Below, piece after piece: positions 46,867 to 58,536 of a DNA stretch of 64,000 bases. The DNA is taken from positions 8,401,001-8,465,000 of the forward strand of contig CM032229.1 in assembly GCA_019009955.1 (NCBI GenBank), given 5' to 3'. Position 1 is the stretch's first letter; each line of letters opens with the position of its first letter. The notes under the pieces were generated by a model. That model was not told the origin of the DNA. It saw nothing but the letters and a program-made list of their open reading frames with translations, and made no database searches. A program made the translations under genes and the position numbers. Source of the DNA: Riptortus pedestris (lineage: Eukaryota; Arthropoda; Insecta; Hemiptera; Alydidae).

Positions 46867-47783
46867 TTAGCAGATCTCCCTTAAGGGAAATCAGCTATTG
46901 AGGTCGTACTCATGACGCAATTTTCGAAATTTTAGTATACGTCGGATCGAAAAAGTATGTAGAATAAATCTTTTATTATTATTATTTATTAACGTCCACT
47001 TTTTGAAACTTAGGCTAATAGGGACGGGTTATCTACAGGTTACCACCCTTTTCTAGCCTGGGTGGGATTTTAGGACGTTATTTAATGAATTTCGTCACTA
47101 AATAATTTCCTTTGCCCAGGCAAGAATCGAACTCGCCACTCTAGGTTTACCATGTGAGATAAAGGTCAACGCTTTAACTCGCATGGCTAACCTGAGCCCC
47201 TAGAATAAATCTTATAGCAAATTGAATGTACTATAAATATTGTGTTTACATTTCTTCCCTATCTTAAATATTAACCGAGATATTTGCATTTTCCTTTCAG
47301 CCTTCAGTAAACCCCCACTTCCACTTGTGTTACGTAAACAATACTCTCTTATATAATAAAGCACATTATTTGAAGCTTAAATTCCAAATATGGTTTTCCA
47401 GAGACCTTTTTTATACGAGATAGATACTAATATGTTCTTGTGACCTCCCTTCCCTTCTTAGGTTTTTGACTTCTTAAATTTGATTGATTTAGATAAAAAT
47501 TATTCTGATTCATTATAAATTACAGAACTAGATGTAGTAAATAGTTTTCAATCAAATTAATAAGTTATATTCAGATATATTTCAGTAACTGTTTTTCTTT
47601 CCGATAAGAAGTTGGCAGAACTTTTTGTTTACATTTCAGATGCTTTCCGCCGGGAGGTTTCTTATTATCATTTGTATTTACTCAATTAATATTGTGGTGT
47701 TGTGTTAGTGGTATGTAGATTTATCTATTGTTAAACTTCACGTGGGAAATCTGCTTAGTTTACGCAGACCCTGCGTGACGGAC
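46867..47783 (-). mobile_element. Family A element split by a SINE
   Basis: Minus-strand copy: left end at 47783 (GTCCGTCACGCAGGGTCTGC), long-type left half, right palindrome at 46873-46892 and TTAG at 46867. The core from the C-run to the right block, including the TA tract, is deleted. A SINE occupies 46973-47200. Confidence 0.9.
46973..47200 (-). mobile_element. tRNA-derived SINE with perfect 13-bp target duplication
   Basis: It is flanked by TAGAATAAATCTT at 46960-46972 and 47201-47213. Read on the minus strand: tRNA-like head with box A-like GTTAGCCATGCGAGTTAAAG and box B-like GAGTTCGATTC, then CTGGGCAAAGG, the body with CCACCCAGGCTAGAAAAGGG and GTAACCTGTAGATAACCCGT, and a tail of AAAAGTGGACGTTAATAAAT followed by (AAT)n. 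The head gives RNA polymerase III promoter elements; mobilisation would need a LINE in trans. Confidence 0.93.
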
Positions 47784-48033
47784 TTTTTTAAAGATTAATC
47801 ACCATTGTAGAGGAATCTCTTGAAAATGCATTAAAAAATAGTTCCTACTGGTACCCATAAAGAATACCTGTCTTTATAAGCTCTGTTCAATGGAAGGGAC
47901 TATTTTATCAATTGGGGATATATACATTTTTATAGCTTCAATATTAAAAAAAAAAAATTGTAGTTTAATCCTCTTGTTAGGAAATAGAGGGAGAGGGTAT
48001 AATGGGACTAAAAAAGTAGGAAAAATGTTAACA
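47784..48033. other. Unassigned DNA upstream of the tRNA gene's 3' side
   Basis: No feature apart from a T-run read on the minus strand (AAAAA at about 48010) that can serve as the polymerase III terminator of the tRNA. Confidence 0.4.
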
Positions 48034-48116
48034 TGTCAGAAGTGGGATTCGAACCCACGCCCACAGAGTGGACTGCGACCTGAACGCAGCGCCTTAGACC
48101 GCTCGGCCATCCTGAC
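48034..48116 (-). tRNA. trnL-CAG: tRNA-Leu (CAG)
   Basis: The reverse complement gives an 83-nt cloverleaf with a long variable arm: acceptor GTCAGGA pairs with TTCTGAC (one G-T) plus discriminator A; box A in TGGCCGAGCGG; anticodon stem CTGCG/CGCAG with loop TTCAGGT, so anticodon CAG; variable arm; T arm GTGGGTTCGAATCCCAC (box B). It reads Leu CTG codons. No intron. A run of T lies about ten bases beyond the 3' end. The intact pairing and the long arm make a functional nuclear gene likely. Confidence 0.96.
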
Positions 48117-48605
48117 TTGGCATCACGGGAGGAAGAAGTTCCTTTAGCAAACTCTTTTTATTTCTTTAATTCTTAATGAGCACGCGCGACATATTCGGAA
48201 GCCTGTGGTGAATATTATTAACACCAGCATGGGCATAAACAGATGAGTTAAAAAATTCCTCGATTAAAATGTCTTGTTTAAGTATTGTCTAGTTAAAATT
48301 GTCCCTTAAGGAAAATCTGCTAATATACACTGTCAATGATTTATAAGAAATCATTAACCTGAGACAAAACCAATAGAACAATATTTTACAACATTAAGAA
48401 GACTATTAGTCATTGCAAAATATTTTTTTAAATTAAAAATCATTAATTTTATATGACTCACGTCCTATAAAGCAAGAGCAAATAAATACCCCGCTATTTC
48501 CCTCGAAACTTTTCTTAAACTTAAATAATTAAAAGAAAAATTATTTATTGAGTATACGAACAAGGAAGTTACTGCTGTCAATTTTAGGAGTTTGAAATTG
48601 AACGA
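48117..48605. other. Unassigned, with an isolated family A right end
   Basis: At about 48297-48324 GTCCCTTAAGGAAAATCTGCTAA resembles the family A palindrome and right end. Nothing else was seen. Confidence 0.4.
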
Positions 48606-48822
48606 GGGCTCAGGTTAGCCATGCGAGTTAAAGCGTTCAACTTAATCTCACACGGTAAACCTAGAGTGGCGAGTTCGAATCCCGCCTGAATGAAGGTATT
48701 TATTTAGTGGCAGAATTCATTAAATAAAATCCTTAGTCCCACCCTGGCTAGAAAAGGATGGTAACCTGTAGATAACCGTTCCCAATTAGCATTTGTTGCA
48801 AAAAGTGGACGTTAATAAATAA
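48606..48822 (+). mobile_element. tRNA-derived SINE, complete copy
   Basis: Head GGGCTCAGGTTAGCCATGCG, box B GAGTTCGAATCCC, a 40-base linker, then the body CCACCCTGGCTAGAAAAGG, CCTGTAGATAACC and tail AAAAGTGGACGTTAATAAAT. This is the best-preserved copy of the family also seen at 16028, 19646, 19945, 46973 and 57121. Confidence 0.9.
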
Positions 48823-49535
48823 TTCAAATATTTTTTTTTATAACTCAATGTACTGTACTTATTTGTTTTGTTGCTAGTTGTGTGAAAAATTAATATATAT
48901 TTTTGGTTCAATGTAGATGTAGACAGTTATAATGTGAAAAGCATATTACATCTGTTAGAAATCTCCATCTGTCATCAATAAATGTCTGAGACTGACCGTG
49001 AAAAGGGAATTTAATATTGCATATTAGAGAGATCACGCCCGGTAGCTCCTTGAATAAAAAAAGAAAAAGACCAACTGACAGCAATAATTTGCGAATAAAA
49101 AATGGGAGAAAAGCCGGAAAAGAGTGAAAATTCAAACTCTACAGAGCTATGAAGATATAAAGGGCTAAAAACAAAAGGGTCATAACGGCGGGGGCGGCCA
49201 GGCAGGAAATTCTCCTGGAAATTCCAGAGTTTTCCATTTCAAATTGAAATATGTGTAGAGGGGGGAGGTTTGGAATTTTCCAATACCCCCCGTGATCTCC
49301 CTTCAAGCCCAGTTTCACCAAACTCTCTGTCTCTCACTGACAATTGGAAAACAGCGGGTGCTAAGCCAATACTAGCCGATAGCCGGGCCTCTGATCTCCT
49401 TCTCCAATTATACAGGGGCGGGCCCTTTCATCTACGTCACTACCTTTGCAACAAATCACGAGGGAAACCCCACTCATAATACTCTTATACCTTCCCCATT
49501 GAACACATTGGAAAAGCATTATCAGAAAAGAAATA
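48823..49535. other. Unassigned, with a GC-richer block
   Basis: The block 49150-49500 is GC-richer (CGGCGGGGGCGGCCAGGC near 49185). It contains small frames (49270-49479 plus; 49139-49321 minus) without recognisable domains. No promoter or RNA was recognised. Confidence 0.3.
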
Positions 49536-49950
49536 GTCTGTCACGCAGGGGCTGCGTAAATTAAGCAGATTTTCCCACATCTCGGTATAACACACAACTG
49601 ATATCATATCGCCACAAATTCTCTATTTCTATCTAAAAACCCGATGACGACATCAATATTTGAACAAGATTGGTTATATATCATTTTACGATCCCATTGA
49701 TAACAACGGAAATATTTTGAATTATAGAATCCCCTCCCCTTCTGTGCTCTTACTATCTGAACTCCGGATTCAGCCAATAACAAATATATTTATTTAGTAT
49801 CGACTGTAACGGTTACATATCGAGTATGGTATAGATCAAATAAATATTTCCGATTAAAGAACGAGAAATCTTAATTAATGATTTCACCATTACATAATGT
49901 ATTTGCATGTATCTCACAAAGAAAAAGTTAAATGAAAACCATATTTGGCA

Positions 49951-51038
49951 TTTTTTTGTTTATTTAATTTAAATGAGTTCCGCAACGCAGGCGATTTACT
50001 CATTATTAAAGTGTCATTAAAAAGTGAAATGCAAAAAAAAGACAAACAACAACAACAAACGGAAAAAGAGTGAACTTTGGCAAATGATGTTTGAAGCATA
50101 TAAGGTGATATGAAGCAAACGATATTCTACGATATGGAAACATCAGGGTAATGAACATTATATATAAATGAAAATGTAACTATAGAAAGGGGGGGGGAAG
50201 AAAAATTAAATAAATAAAAAAAATAAGGAAAAGGGATAACCAAAAAAAATAAATAAAATAAAATAAAATAAAAAACAAAATAAATAATATTAAAGTTTAT
50301 ACACCCTGCTAATATAGGAAATAAGTGAAGAGTGGTGTGTAGAAAGTGTAGATTATAGTGTGTAATATATGTTGGTGTCTTTCAGATGTTTAATGACTGA
50401 GTCTATGTAATCACTGTTATCGGTCAAAAGTTCCTGTAAGTCATGTGGAATGTCTAAATTGTCTCTTCGTCGACAGTCAGTCAATATGTGTTGTACAGTT
50501 AATGTTTCGTTGCAATGTCTACAAGTCGGTGTGTCCTTGTTTGTCATTAAGTGTCCGTGGGTCAGCAAGGAATGGCCAATGCGAAGTCTGGTCAGCACAA
50601 CTTCCTCTCTTCGTGTGCTCCTGTTACTTGATGGCCATTCCTTAACCGTTTGTTTTATTTGTCTTAGTTTATTGTCGTTTGTGTTATCCCAAGATTGCTG
50701 CCACTGCTGTTGTAGTGCCTTAATGCATTCGGCTAGTACGTCTTGGTGGTCTGTACAGTTTATGTCAATGTCTGGTTTGTCTACAGTACACTTGGCTAAT
50801 CTGTCGATGTCTGTACTTTCCTTGATGTTTGTATGTCCGGGAAACCATAAAAGACTAATGTGTATGTTACTAGAGTTTAGTCGGTGAAATTGTTCAAAAA
50901 TTTTGATAGCCAAAGGATTTATCGAGTAAATGTTGTTGAGTGTATGTAGTGAGCTTAATGAATCCGTGCACAGTACTATTTCATTTTGGCAGCAATGGAC
51001 TCTTGACAAGGCTAACAGGATGGCCTGAAGCTCGGCTG
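49951..51038 (-). mobile_element. RNase H-bearing LINE, 5'-truncated
   Basis: It lies between near-identical TATTTGGCATTT (49942-49953) and TATTTAGTATTT (51039-51050), a decayed target duplication. On the minus strand the order is the RNase H ORF, stop at 50353, 3' UTR with A/T-rich simple sequence (50160-50300), a GCGTTGCGGAACTC stretch and a tail (TAAATAAAC, A7) at 49951. 5' truncation is usual for LINE copies. Confidence 0.85.
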
Positions 51039-51039
51039 T
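50353..51039 (-). pseudogene. LINE RNase H domain and C-terminal Cys/His tail
   Basis: 229 open codons ending in a stop. From the N side: TAELQAILLAL (second catalytic residue E), CTDSLSSLHTL (catalytic D), WFPGHTNIKEST-DIDRLAK (histidine and last catalytic D), then a LTRLRIGHSLLTHGHLM segment and CRHCNETLTVQHILTDC, a Cys/His motif typical after RNase H in arthropod Jockey/R1-group LINEs. In the element the domain removes the RNA strand of the hybrid. The first catalytic D and all of the endonuclease and RT are missing by 5' truncation. The frame is open throughout, so the insertion is not very old. Confidence 0.9.
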
Positions 51040-51303
51040 ATTTAGTATTTAATCTTCGAATAAAGTGGTCATGATATAACAGCATATTGTTATTATAACA
51101 TTCGTAGAAGTGTAGGTTACTAAACCGGAGATATTTCAAATTTTCGGAATTACCCTTCTAAATCGCCCCCTCCCCCAGATCCGATTCCTGCCATTAACGA
51201 AATTGATTTTTTTTTTTTTTTTACGTAAAAAGATTAAATATCGGATTTGGAATGATTCGACAAACATTGCGACCACTAGGGTGTTTATATGTATATATAT
51301 ATA

Positions 51304-51347
<44 letters not shown>

Positions 51348-51693
51348 CATCATTTTTGTCTTTTCTTAGGGAGAATCGATGGACATTTGAGTACATTTTT
51401 CGAAAATCGCGCCATGAGTACAACCTCAATAGCAGATTTCATTAAGGGAAATCTGCTAATAGTGCACATTTACCAATGAATCCTAATGCATTTTAGTTAT
51501 TCTTCCCAGATAATTTCATGGATGAAATACATTTTTCATACTAATAAAAATGTCATTACAAATTTTAAATATATGTTCACATTCCTGCCTTTAATTAAAT
51601 ATTTCTGCTAGAGGAATTCCAAAACTAATATTTGATATGCAATGAAGCTAAATAAATCCGACAATAATAGCTGAGATATTCATTTTTTTTTCG

Positions 51694-51979
51694 TTTTAGG
51701 AGAAATCAGCTATTGAGGTCGTACTCATGACGCGATTATCGAATTTTTCTTCAAATGGCCAACGATCCTACCTATGACATGACGAAAATGAGGTCCGTTC
51801 AATATATATATATATATATACTTATCTGCTAACACTCTAAAGGTCGTAATTTTTATTTAATCGTTACCAAACTCGGTATTTAATCGTTTTATATGAAAAG
51901 AAAGATCATGTTCGTTAATGACTAAAATTGGACCAGGGGAAGGGAGGGTTTAGAGGGGGAATTATTTTATTTTTCAAAT
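51694..51979 (-). mobile_element. Family A element, right part only
   Basis: On the minus strand it contains the core edge, TA tract (51803-51821), right block and a decayed palindrome; it is cut off near 51979 where the next copy starts. Confidence 0.8.
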
Positions 51980-51992
51980 CGTTTAGTCTGTT

Positions 51993-52127
51993 TTAGCAGA
52001 TTTCCCTTAAGGGAAATCAGCTGTTAAAGTCGTATTTTCTTCAAATGCTCATCGATACTACCCAGGAGATGAGTAAAATGAGGTCCGTTCGATAGACAAC
52101 AGACAGATAGAGCGGTAAGAGACATAT

Positions 52128-52183
<56 letters not shown>

Positions 52184-52924
52184 ATATTTTGTCTGTTACT
52201 ACTCTATCTGTCGGTCGCAATCATTGTTTAATCGTTACCAAACTCGATATTTAGTCGTTTTATGAAAAAAGAAAGATGAAGATCGTTAACGGCTGAAATT
52301 TTCAAAATTCGAAATATCCCCTTTACTATAAGTCAGATCGAAAAGGTGTATAGGATCAATCTTATTGCAAATTAAGTTTACTATAAATGTTGATATATAC
52401 ATTAATTCTCTGTCTTGAATATTAACCGAGGTATTTGCATTTTTCAGTTTTCAACCTTCAGAAAACGTTCTACTTCTACTCATGTTACATAAATAATACT
52501 CTCTTACATAATAAACCACTTCATTCAAAGCTTAAACACCAAATATTGTTTTCATGAGACCTTTATGATACGAGATAGATAGCATATACGTTCTGGTGAT
52601 ACCCCCCCCCCTGGTCTTCTTCTTGGACTACTAAAAATTGATTGATTGGGATAAATGTTATTCTGATTCATTATACATTACAGTACTATATGTAGCAAAT
52701 AGTTTTTAATAAAATTAATATGTCATATTCTGATATATTTCAAAAATTGTTTCTCTTTCCGGTGTGACGTTGGCAGACCTGTTTGTTTATATTTCAGACG
52801 CTTCCCGTTTGCATTTATTCACTTCATATTCAAGGTGGTGTTGTGTTACCAGTATGTAGATTTATCTATTACTAAACTTCACGAGGGAAATCTGCTTAGT
52901 TTACGCAGCCCCTGCGTGAAGGAC
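51993..52924 (-). mobile_element. Family A element, full-length long form
   Basis: The right end at 51993 is TTAGCAGATTTCCCTTAAGG; long (TA)n at 52116-52188; all common blocks; left end at 52924 (GTCCTTCACGCAGGGGCTGC). About 930 bp. Confidence 0.92.
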
Positions 52925-53130
52925 ATTATTACTCATTCCCTAAACCTTTCAAACTTTCCTGGTCTCATTCCCGCTATCAACGCTTAAATACCAATTTTGG
53001 TACGAATCATTGGAATACATTTCTCACTTATGGCCTTAACCTACGTTAGATAGCAGCTATCAGCTATATAAGAAATTCGGGAAAAATTGAATCAATTGCG
53101 AATATTGTAATGAATAAATATTATATTAAT

Positions 53131-53274
53131 ACATTTCTCCTATGGGAAATCAGCTATTGGGGTCGTACTCATGGCACGATTTTTCAAAACATTCCTCAAA
53201 TGTCCATCGATCTTACTCATAAGATGACAAAAATATGGTCCGTTCAAAAGTGTATAAATGCGTGTGTGTGCGCT

Positions 53275-53337
<63 letters not shown>

Positions 53338-53816
53338 GTGTGAGTGTGTGTGTGTGTGTGTGTTAACGCTCTAGCGGTCGCAATTTTCGTTTGATCGTTA
53401 CCAAACACGATGTTTAAACGTTATAGATAATATCAATAATCAAGTTCGTTAACGGCTGAAATCCGACAAGAGAGGGGGGAACTAGAGGGGAATTTAAAAA
53501 ATTTTTAATATCTCCGTTGTTCTGCGTCGGATGAAAAAATTGTATAGAAGCATTTTTATTATATATGTAATGTTCTATGAATGGTGTTATATTTTTTTCT
53601 CTACCTCGATTATTAACCAAGATGTTCGCATTTTTAAGTATTCGGTCTTCAATAACTCATGTCATATTAAAAATAAGCTGTTATATTATGAAGGGCTTTA
53701 TTTGAATCTTAAATGCTAAATATTGTTCTCATTGAACTTTTACGTTTTGAGATAAATACATATACGTGGCGCACGTGGAAAATCTGTTTAGTTAACGCAA
53801 CCCCTGCGTGATGGAC
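53131..53816 (-). mobile_element. Family A element with a long (GT)n core
   Basis: Right end near 53131 (decayed palindrome TCCTATGGGAAATC), right block, (GT)n at 53266-53361 in place of TA, common core, and left end at 53816 (GTCCATCACGCAGGGGTTGC). Confidence 0.9.
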
Positions 53817-54513
53817 TTTTTAAAGTATTTTTAATTCCAATGAGCTCTAGAGAGGATTTGACTGCGTATTCCTATTTATCTAAACTATCTAGTAACTAAA
53901 TTGCTTTACTTCTTATAAGGTTGTCGCTTAGTGAAAGGATAAATGAATAAAATCGGGAAGTGATGATAAGCAGCCTTGTAGCCATCATCCACCTGGGGAG
54001 GAGAAAGAAATTGTTTTTCGAAACGGTAAGTTGTGGCTAGAAGGGTGGCTCCTTGCTACGATGCACCTCTGCTATGGCATAGCATGTTCATCTACGTTTA
54101 AAAACGTGGTGTGGTATCTGTTTGAAAGTGTGCAAAAAAGGGGCAAATAACAAATACGTGACGAACGTACGGAAATCTGCTTATTTAACGCAGCTCCTGA
54201 ATGACGAAATTCACTAAGATTTGGGAAAAACCATTTAAGTCAAAAACAACAACTTTTCAGGAGGCACGTTTAATTGCTTCTTGCTTTTTGTATACAACAT
54301 AAAAGCTCACTATAAATAAATAAATCCTTTCCATTACCAGTTTCAAAAATACATAATAACATACTGATAGATAATACATTTTTCTTGATATTATTTGACT
54401 TATGTCATTAGGTTAATATTCATTATGACTTACGTGTTTGGGATCATGACTTATTCCATGCATGCATGCATGCAAGTATGTATGTATGTATGCATGCATG
54501 CATGATGTATGTA

Positions 54514-54562
<49 letters not shown>

Positions 54563-56094
54563 GATCTCCTGCAAAATATGATTGACAAAGTAAATGAAAT
54601 CAATATTATGTTTTTTTTTTTGTTATTTTATTTAAAAAGGTAAAATAGCAATCTTAATACATGAAATCGGCAAAACTAGATAACAAAAACATGTAATACA
54701 AAAATAATAAATTTAAATATCTTCTTCACACATTTCCACCTAAATCAGGATCAATATTAATAAGATAACTTAAGTCAACTTATGTTCTTTTTCTCAAATT
54801 TATTTTTTTCTTAAATGACATGTGTGATTTTTTTCATTTCACTGCTGAACAGTGAAATGTGGTTTGTAACTTATGTCGTTTTTCTCAAAGAAGGATATCA
54901 TTGAGTAGATATTTATGCATTAAAAAAAAAAAGGTCAATTTAGGACTTATGTGGTTTTTCCCAAAGGCTAGTGAATTTTTATAGCATCTCTAATAAATAA
55001 ACATTAACACACGCTCTCCCAAATGCGCCCTTAAAAATCTAAAGTTCATAATATACTTAATCAAATATTCTTAAATTGCTTTACTGTTTAATAATAATAT
55101 AAAATGTGGTCCGTATGGAAGCCAGCCACAGTGAACAGTTCCTTCAGTTATTTGGCTATGGGTACAGACATTTTCTATTCACTTCTGTGAAACAGAATTA
55201 CAAATCAGTCCAGTTACACAAATAAATATTCAATAATTAATCGTCTAGAAAAAATACCAAAAGGTAAAATATTAAAGAAGAAATAAATTTTTGGAATGGG
55301 CTCCGATAAAGATTAAAGTAAAATAAACTGGTCATTCAGGAACGATAAAGCATTATCAGCATTAGATTGATAAAGAACTACATTCACCAACAGAAGTAGG
55401 ACTAATAATTTAGTAACGGTTGGCGGTGGTTAGGTTGGCAAGAGTGGGGTTTTGGCGGGGGCGGGAGGCCCTGGTCAGGAAACCATTCTACCAGTAAATA
55501 ATGTATAAACCACTTTATATAAATTTACAGCTTTATATAAATAGCCTCTCTCTTTCCATCTCTCCCTCTCTCTTATACAAAATGAATAAACCGCATTGAA
55601 TGAACAGAATCGACTTCCGACCGAATTCTCCTTTCATTTTATCGTCTAATTCGTTTTCCTTTCCAATTCGGTTTTAGGGCAATTAATTTAGGTTCAGTAT
55701 ATTTTTTTGTCCATATTCTCTTTTACTTCAAATTCACTTTTATTACATATTGATATAGTTGAATTTGATTGACGGCTTTGAGAGACGAATCCCAACCAAT
55801 TTCGGATTTATTAAGGGAAAGTCTTTTTTTTCTCTCTTTTTTTATCACCCGACAGATTTTTCATAATAAAATGTAACGAGAGATTTTGGGACTCTGAAAA
55901 AAATTAAATTGGAAAAGTCGATCTAATTAAATTAACCCTCGGCCTATATTTTATAAAGGCTGAATGTTTTCTGACAAGAAATGGGATATTTTTGACTTTG
56001 TAAAGATAATCTCATTTAATTAATCTATTTATTTTAAGTATCAATGATGTATAGTGTCTTTATTGAGCTATGTTAAATTTCATTTACATGGACA
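53817..56094. other. Largely unique AT-rich DNA
   Basis: An isolated minus-strand family A left end is at 54155-54207 (GTCATTCAGGAGCTGCG). The part 54466-54559 is an (ATGC)n/(ATGT)n then (TA)n microsatellite. The part 55430-55490 is a short G-rich patch. No gene was recognised in this 2.3 kb, the longest stretch with little repeat content. Confidence 0.4.
54466..54559. repeat. (ATGC)n(ATGT)n(TA)n compound microsatellite
   Basis: Seen directly. The ATGC part is self-complementary. Confidence 0.95.
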
Positions 56095-56478
56095 CTTCAT
56101 AGTCTCCTCGGTTATGCTTCGACATATTAGATTATGTCTTCAATGATTCTCCCTATCCATAACCACCTTTACTATCCTTCTACATTTTAGTTGATGTTCT
56201 CCTAAGATACTTCTTTTCTATTGGTTTCTCAACTATTCTTCTTTATTTCAGCTGATCCTTTTCTGTGTTTCAACTTTCAGTTGCTCTCTTCTCTGATTCT
56301 ACCTTTCAATAGTCTCCTCAATTATGCCTCTACATTTTAATTTATGGTCTTCTATGATTCCCCAATTCTATAGTTTCCTGATCCTATGCTTCCACAGTTT
56401 AGTTGGTTCTCTTCTATGATTCTACTTATCTGTAGTCTCCCCAACTGTGATTCTATATTTCAGATGACCCTTTTCTGA
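56095..56478 (-). repeat. Degenerate satellite, about 60-bp units
   Basis: On the minus strand units read roughly AGAATCATAGAAGAGGATCA, ACTGAAATGTAGAAGCATAG, TTGAGGAGACTA. About six diverged units. The same satellite occurs in the opposite orientation at 60078-60352. The right edge joins family A subfamily B sequence (ACATATCGAGTTTGGTATAG at about 56507). Confidence 0.85.
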
Positions 56479-57120
56479 ACTGAACTTGTGTAGAACTGAC
56501 AAGCTACATATCGAGTTTGGTATAGATGAAATTAAACTTTTCTGAATCAATACCGTTAAAAATTATATAATTATATAAATTAGATTTATGCACTGACCAT
56601 TTATTATTTATAGCATTTTTTTAGAAATAATAATTCCGTTATAAAGCCATTTCTTTAATCGAGTTCCCGTGTCCACCACTCCTTCACAATGGGTTATTGC
56701 AAATCTCTAGGTTAATATTTGAGATAGAGAAATAGTGTTTAGAATAAAATTAATAGGAAATTAAATTTTCAATAAGATTGGTTCTGTACAATTTTTTGAT
56801 CGGATACAATTCCCACATTTTTATATTGTACTCACAAAGGGAATTCAAAATGTTTGTTTGCCATATTAAGAGCCAGGACTCTTCAATTGCGTTTTCTCCT
56901 TACTTTCTGGCTTTGAATAGTTATCTCTGGCCATACTGTCTGTACAATCTGTGTTACACGTCCAGTAATGATATTGTTAATTACTTCCTTCAACAATTAA
57001 TCTTTCTCGGAGGTCTGGTCATTTTTTTTTGGCTTATTTATAATTCGAGAAATTTGATTTTGAAGTAAATGTTTAGATCCATATAATATTTATAAAATAA
57101 AATTATCATTAAAAATTACA
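56479..57120. other. Family A fragments and unassigned DNA
   Basis: Pieces of family A core at 56500-56530 and about 56695-56815 (GGTTAATATTTGAGATAGAG; AATAAGATTGGTTCTGTACA). The 96-codon plus frame at 56778-57068 overlaps the second piece and has no recognised domain. Confidence 0.4.
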
Positions 57121-57240
57121 TTTCATTCAATAACATCCTAAGTCCCACCCTGGCTAGAAAAGGGTGGCAACCTGTAGATAACCCGTCCCAATTAGCCTTA
57201 ATTGCAAAAGTTGACGTTAATAAATAATAATAATAAAAAA
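57121..57240 (+). mobile_element. tRNA-derived SINE, 5'-truncated
   Basis: Body CCACCCTGGCTAGAAAAGGG, CCTGTAGATAACCCGTCCC and tail TTGACGTTAATAAATAATAA; head missing. Confidence 0.87.
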
Positions 57241-57394
57241 TTACGTTGCTGATGTTATAAGTTGGATGTGTCATGAAAAGGTTCCCACCTTCACCCCGGA
57301 AATCATTTGAGGCTGCTATTCTACAAAGCACATCTATTCTACAAAATACATTCTGAACTCCCACACCTGCCGTACCTCGAAAATTAAATATGGC

Positions 57395-58536
57395 ATTTAA
57401 TTAGAGAGCTGCTAATACCAAATCACACAAGGAGTTTCGTTTCTTTTGTGTCGTATAAAATTGTCGACTCCCCATACAGTTTTTAGCACAGTAGAGCTCA
57501 GAATCAACATTGGTGCAGAAAGAACTGGCCTGCTCGGGAGTCTTTAAAGCCTGGCGAGAAGAACATTTTACGCAAAACCTTGTAGATCCAAAAAAACGTG
57601 CTCCTACCGACCACTACATATTAAGTTAGGTCTCATGAAACAGTTTGTAAAGGGCTTTGCCTAAAGATGGGCTTTGTTTTCAAATATCTTCTGTCAGAAG
57701 TTTTCCACACCTTTCAGAAGCTAAACTGAAAGAAGGCGTCTTTACCGGGCCTGATATTAGAAAAATGATGTTTGACGTTAACTTTGAATCCACAATGACC
57801 TCAAATGGAAAAGAAGCATGGGTTTCATTCAAGCAAGTTGTCACCAAGTTTTTGGGAAATAAAAAAGACCCAGAATATAAGGCTATTGTTGCTAACATGT
57901 TAAAAAAATTTGAACAGTTAGGATGTTTGATGAGCCTGAAAGTTCACTTCTTGAGCAGCCACCTCGATTACTTCCCGGAAAATTTAGGAGATGTTAGTGA
58001 GGAGCAAGGTGAGCGTTTTCACCAGGACGTTAAAGTGATGGAAAAACGTTACCAGGGCCGCTGGAATACCAACATGATGGGGGATTACTGTTGGTCACTT
58101 CACCGGGAAGTTCAGCAAGCTATTCATCGCAGGAAAAGGGATGTCTCATTTATTCATCGGTATACGACAAAAGTGTACCTATACAAAAGAAGTTATTTTA
58201 AATAACAAAATTAACAACTTTTGTAATGTGAATATTCGCCGAAAAAAAACAACAGGAAATGAAATTTCGCTGTTTTTAATTTCATGCCTCCCTTATAACC
58301 CCCACTTATGTTCGTCTCAGATAATATTAATATAGACTAAAACCTAAGCTGTGTTAGTAGTAATATACATACCAAGTTTCATAAAATTCGGTTCAGCCGC
58401 TCGTTTATGCGTGATAAGTTGAAAAAACAAATAAACAAACCAAAGAAACAAAATGCAGTTATGGTGTCTATTATACGTGTAACGAAAAACTATCGTAAAA
58501 TTACGAGAAAAAAATCAACGTACCGACAGAGATTAA

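Larger units (their letters stand above)
49536..51459 (+). mobile_element. Family A element split by a LINE fragment
   Basis: The left part 49536-49950 (GTCTGTCACGCAGGGGCTGC, subfamily B sequence) and the right part 51051-51459 (ATCTTCGAATAAAGTGG, core, (TG)n at about 51306-51345, right block, end TTAAGGGAAATCTGCTAA) read as one element once the LINE is removed. Confidence 0.88.

Noticed and set aside
48606..48700. A second tRNA gene
   Set aside because: The box A and B-like sequences do not fold into a full cloverleaf, and the sequence continues into the SINE body shared with other copies.
50445..50887. Plus-strand frames of 66 and 145 codons
   Set aside because: They are antisense shadows of the LINE RNase H frame, which has the catalytic motifs.
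51136..51479. Frames with poly-His-Thr or Cys-Val runs
   Set aside because: They result from (TG)n/(AC)n translation inside a family A core.
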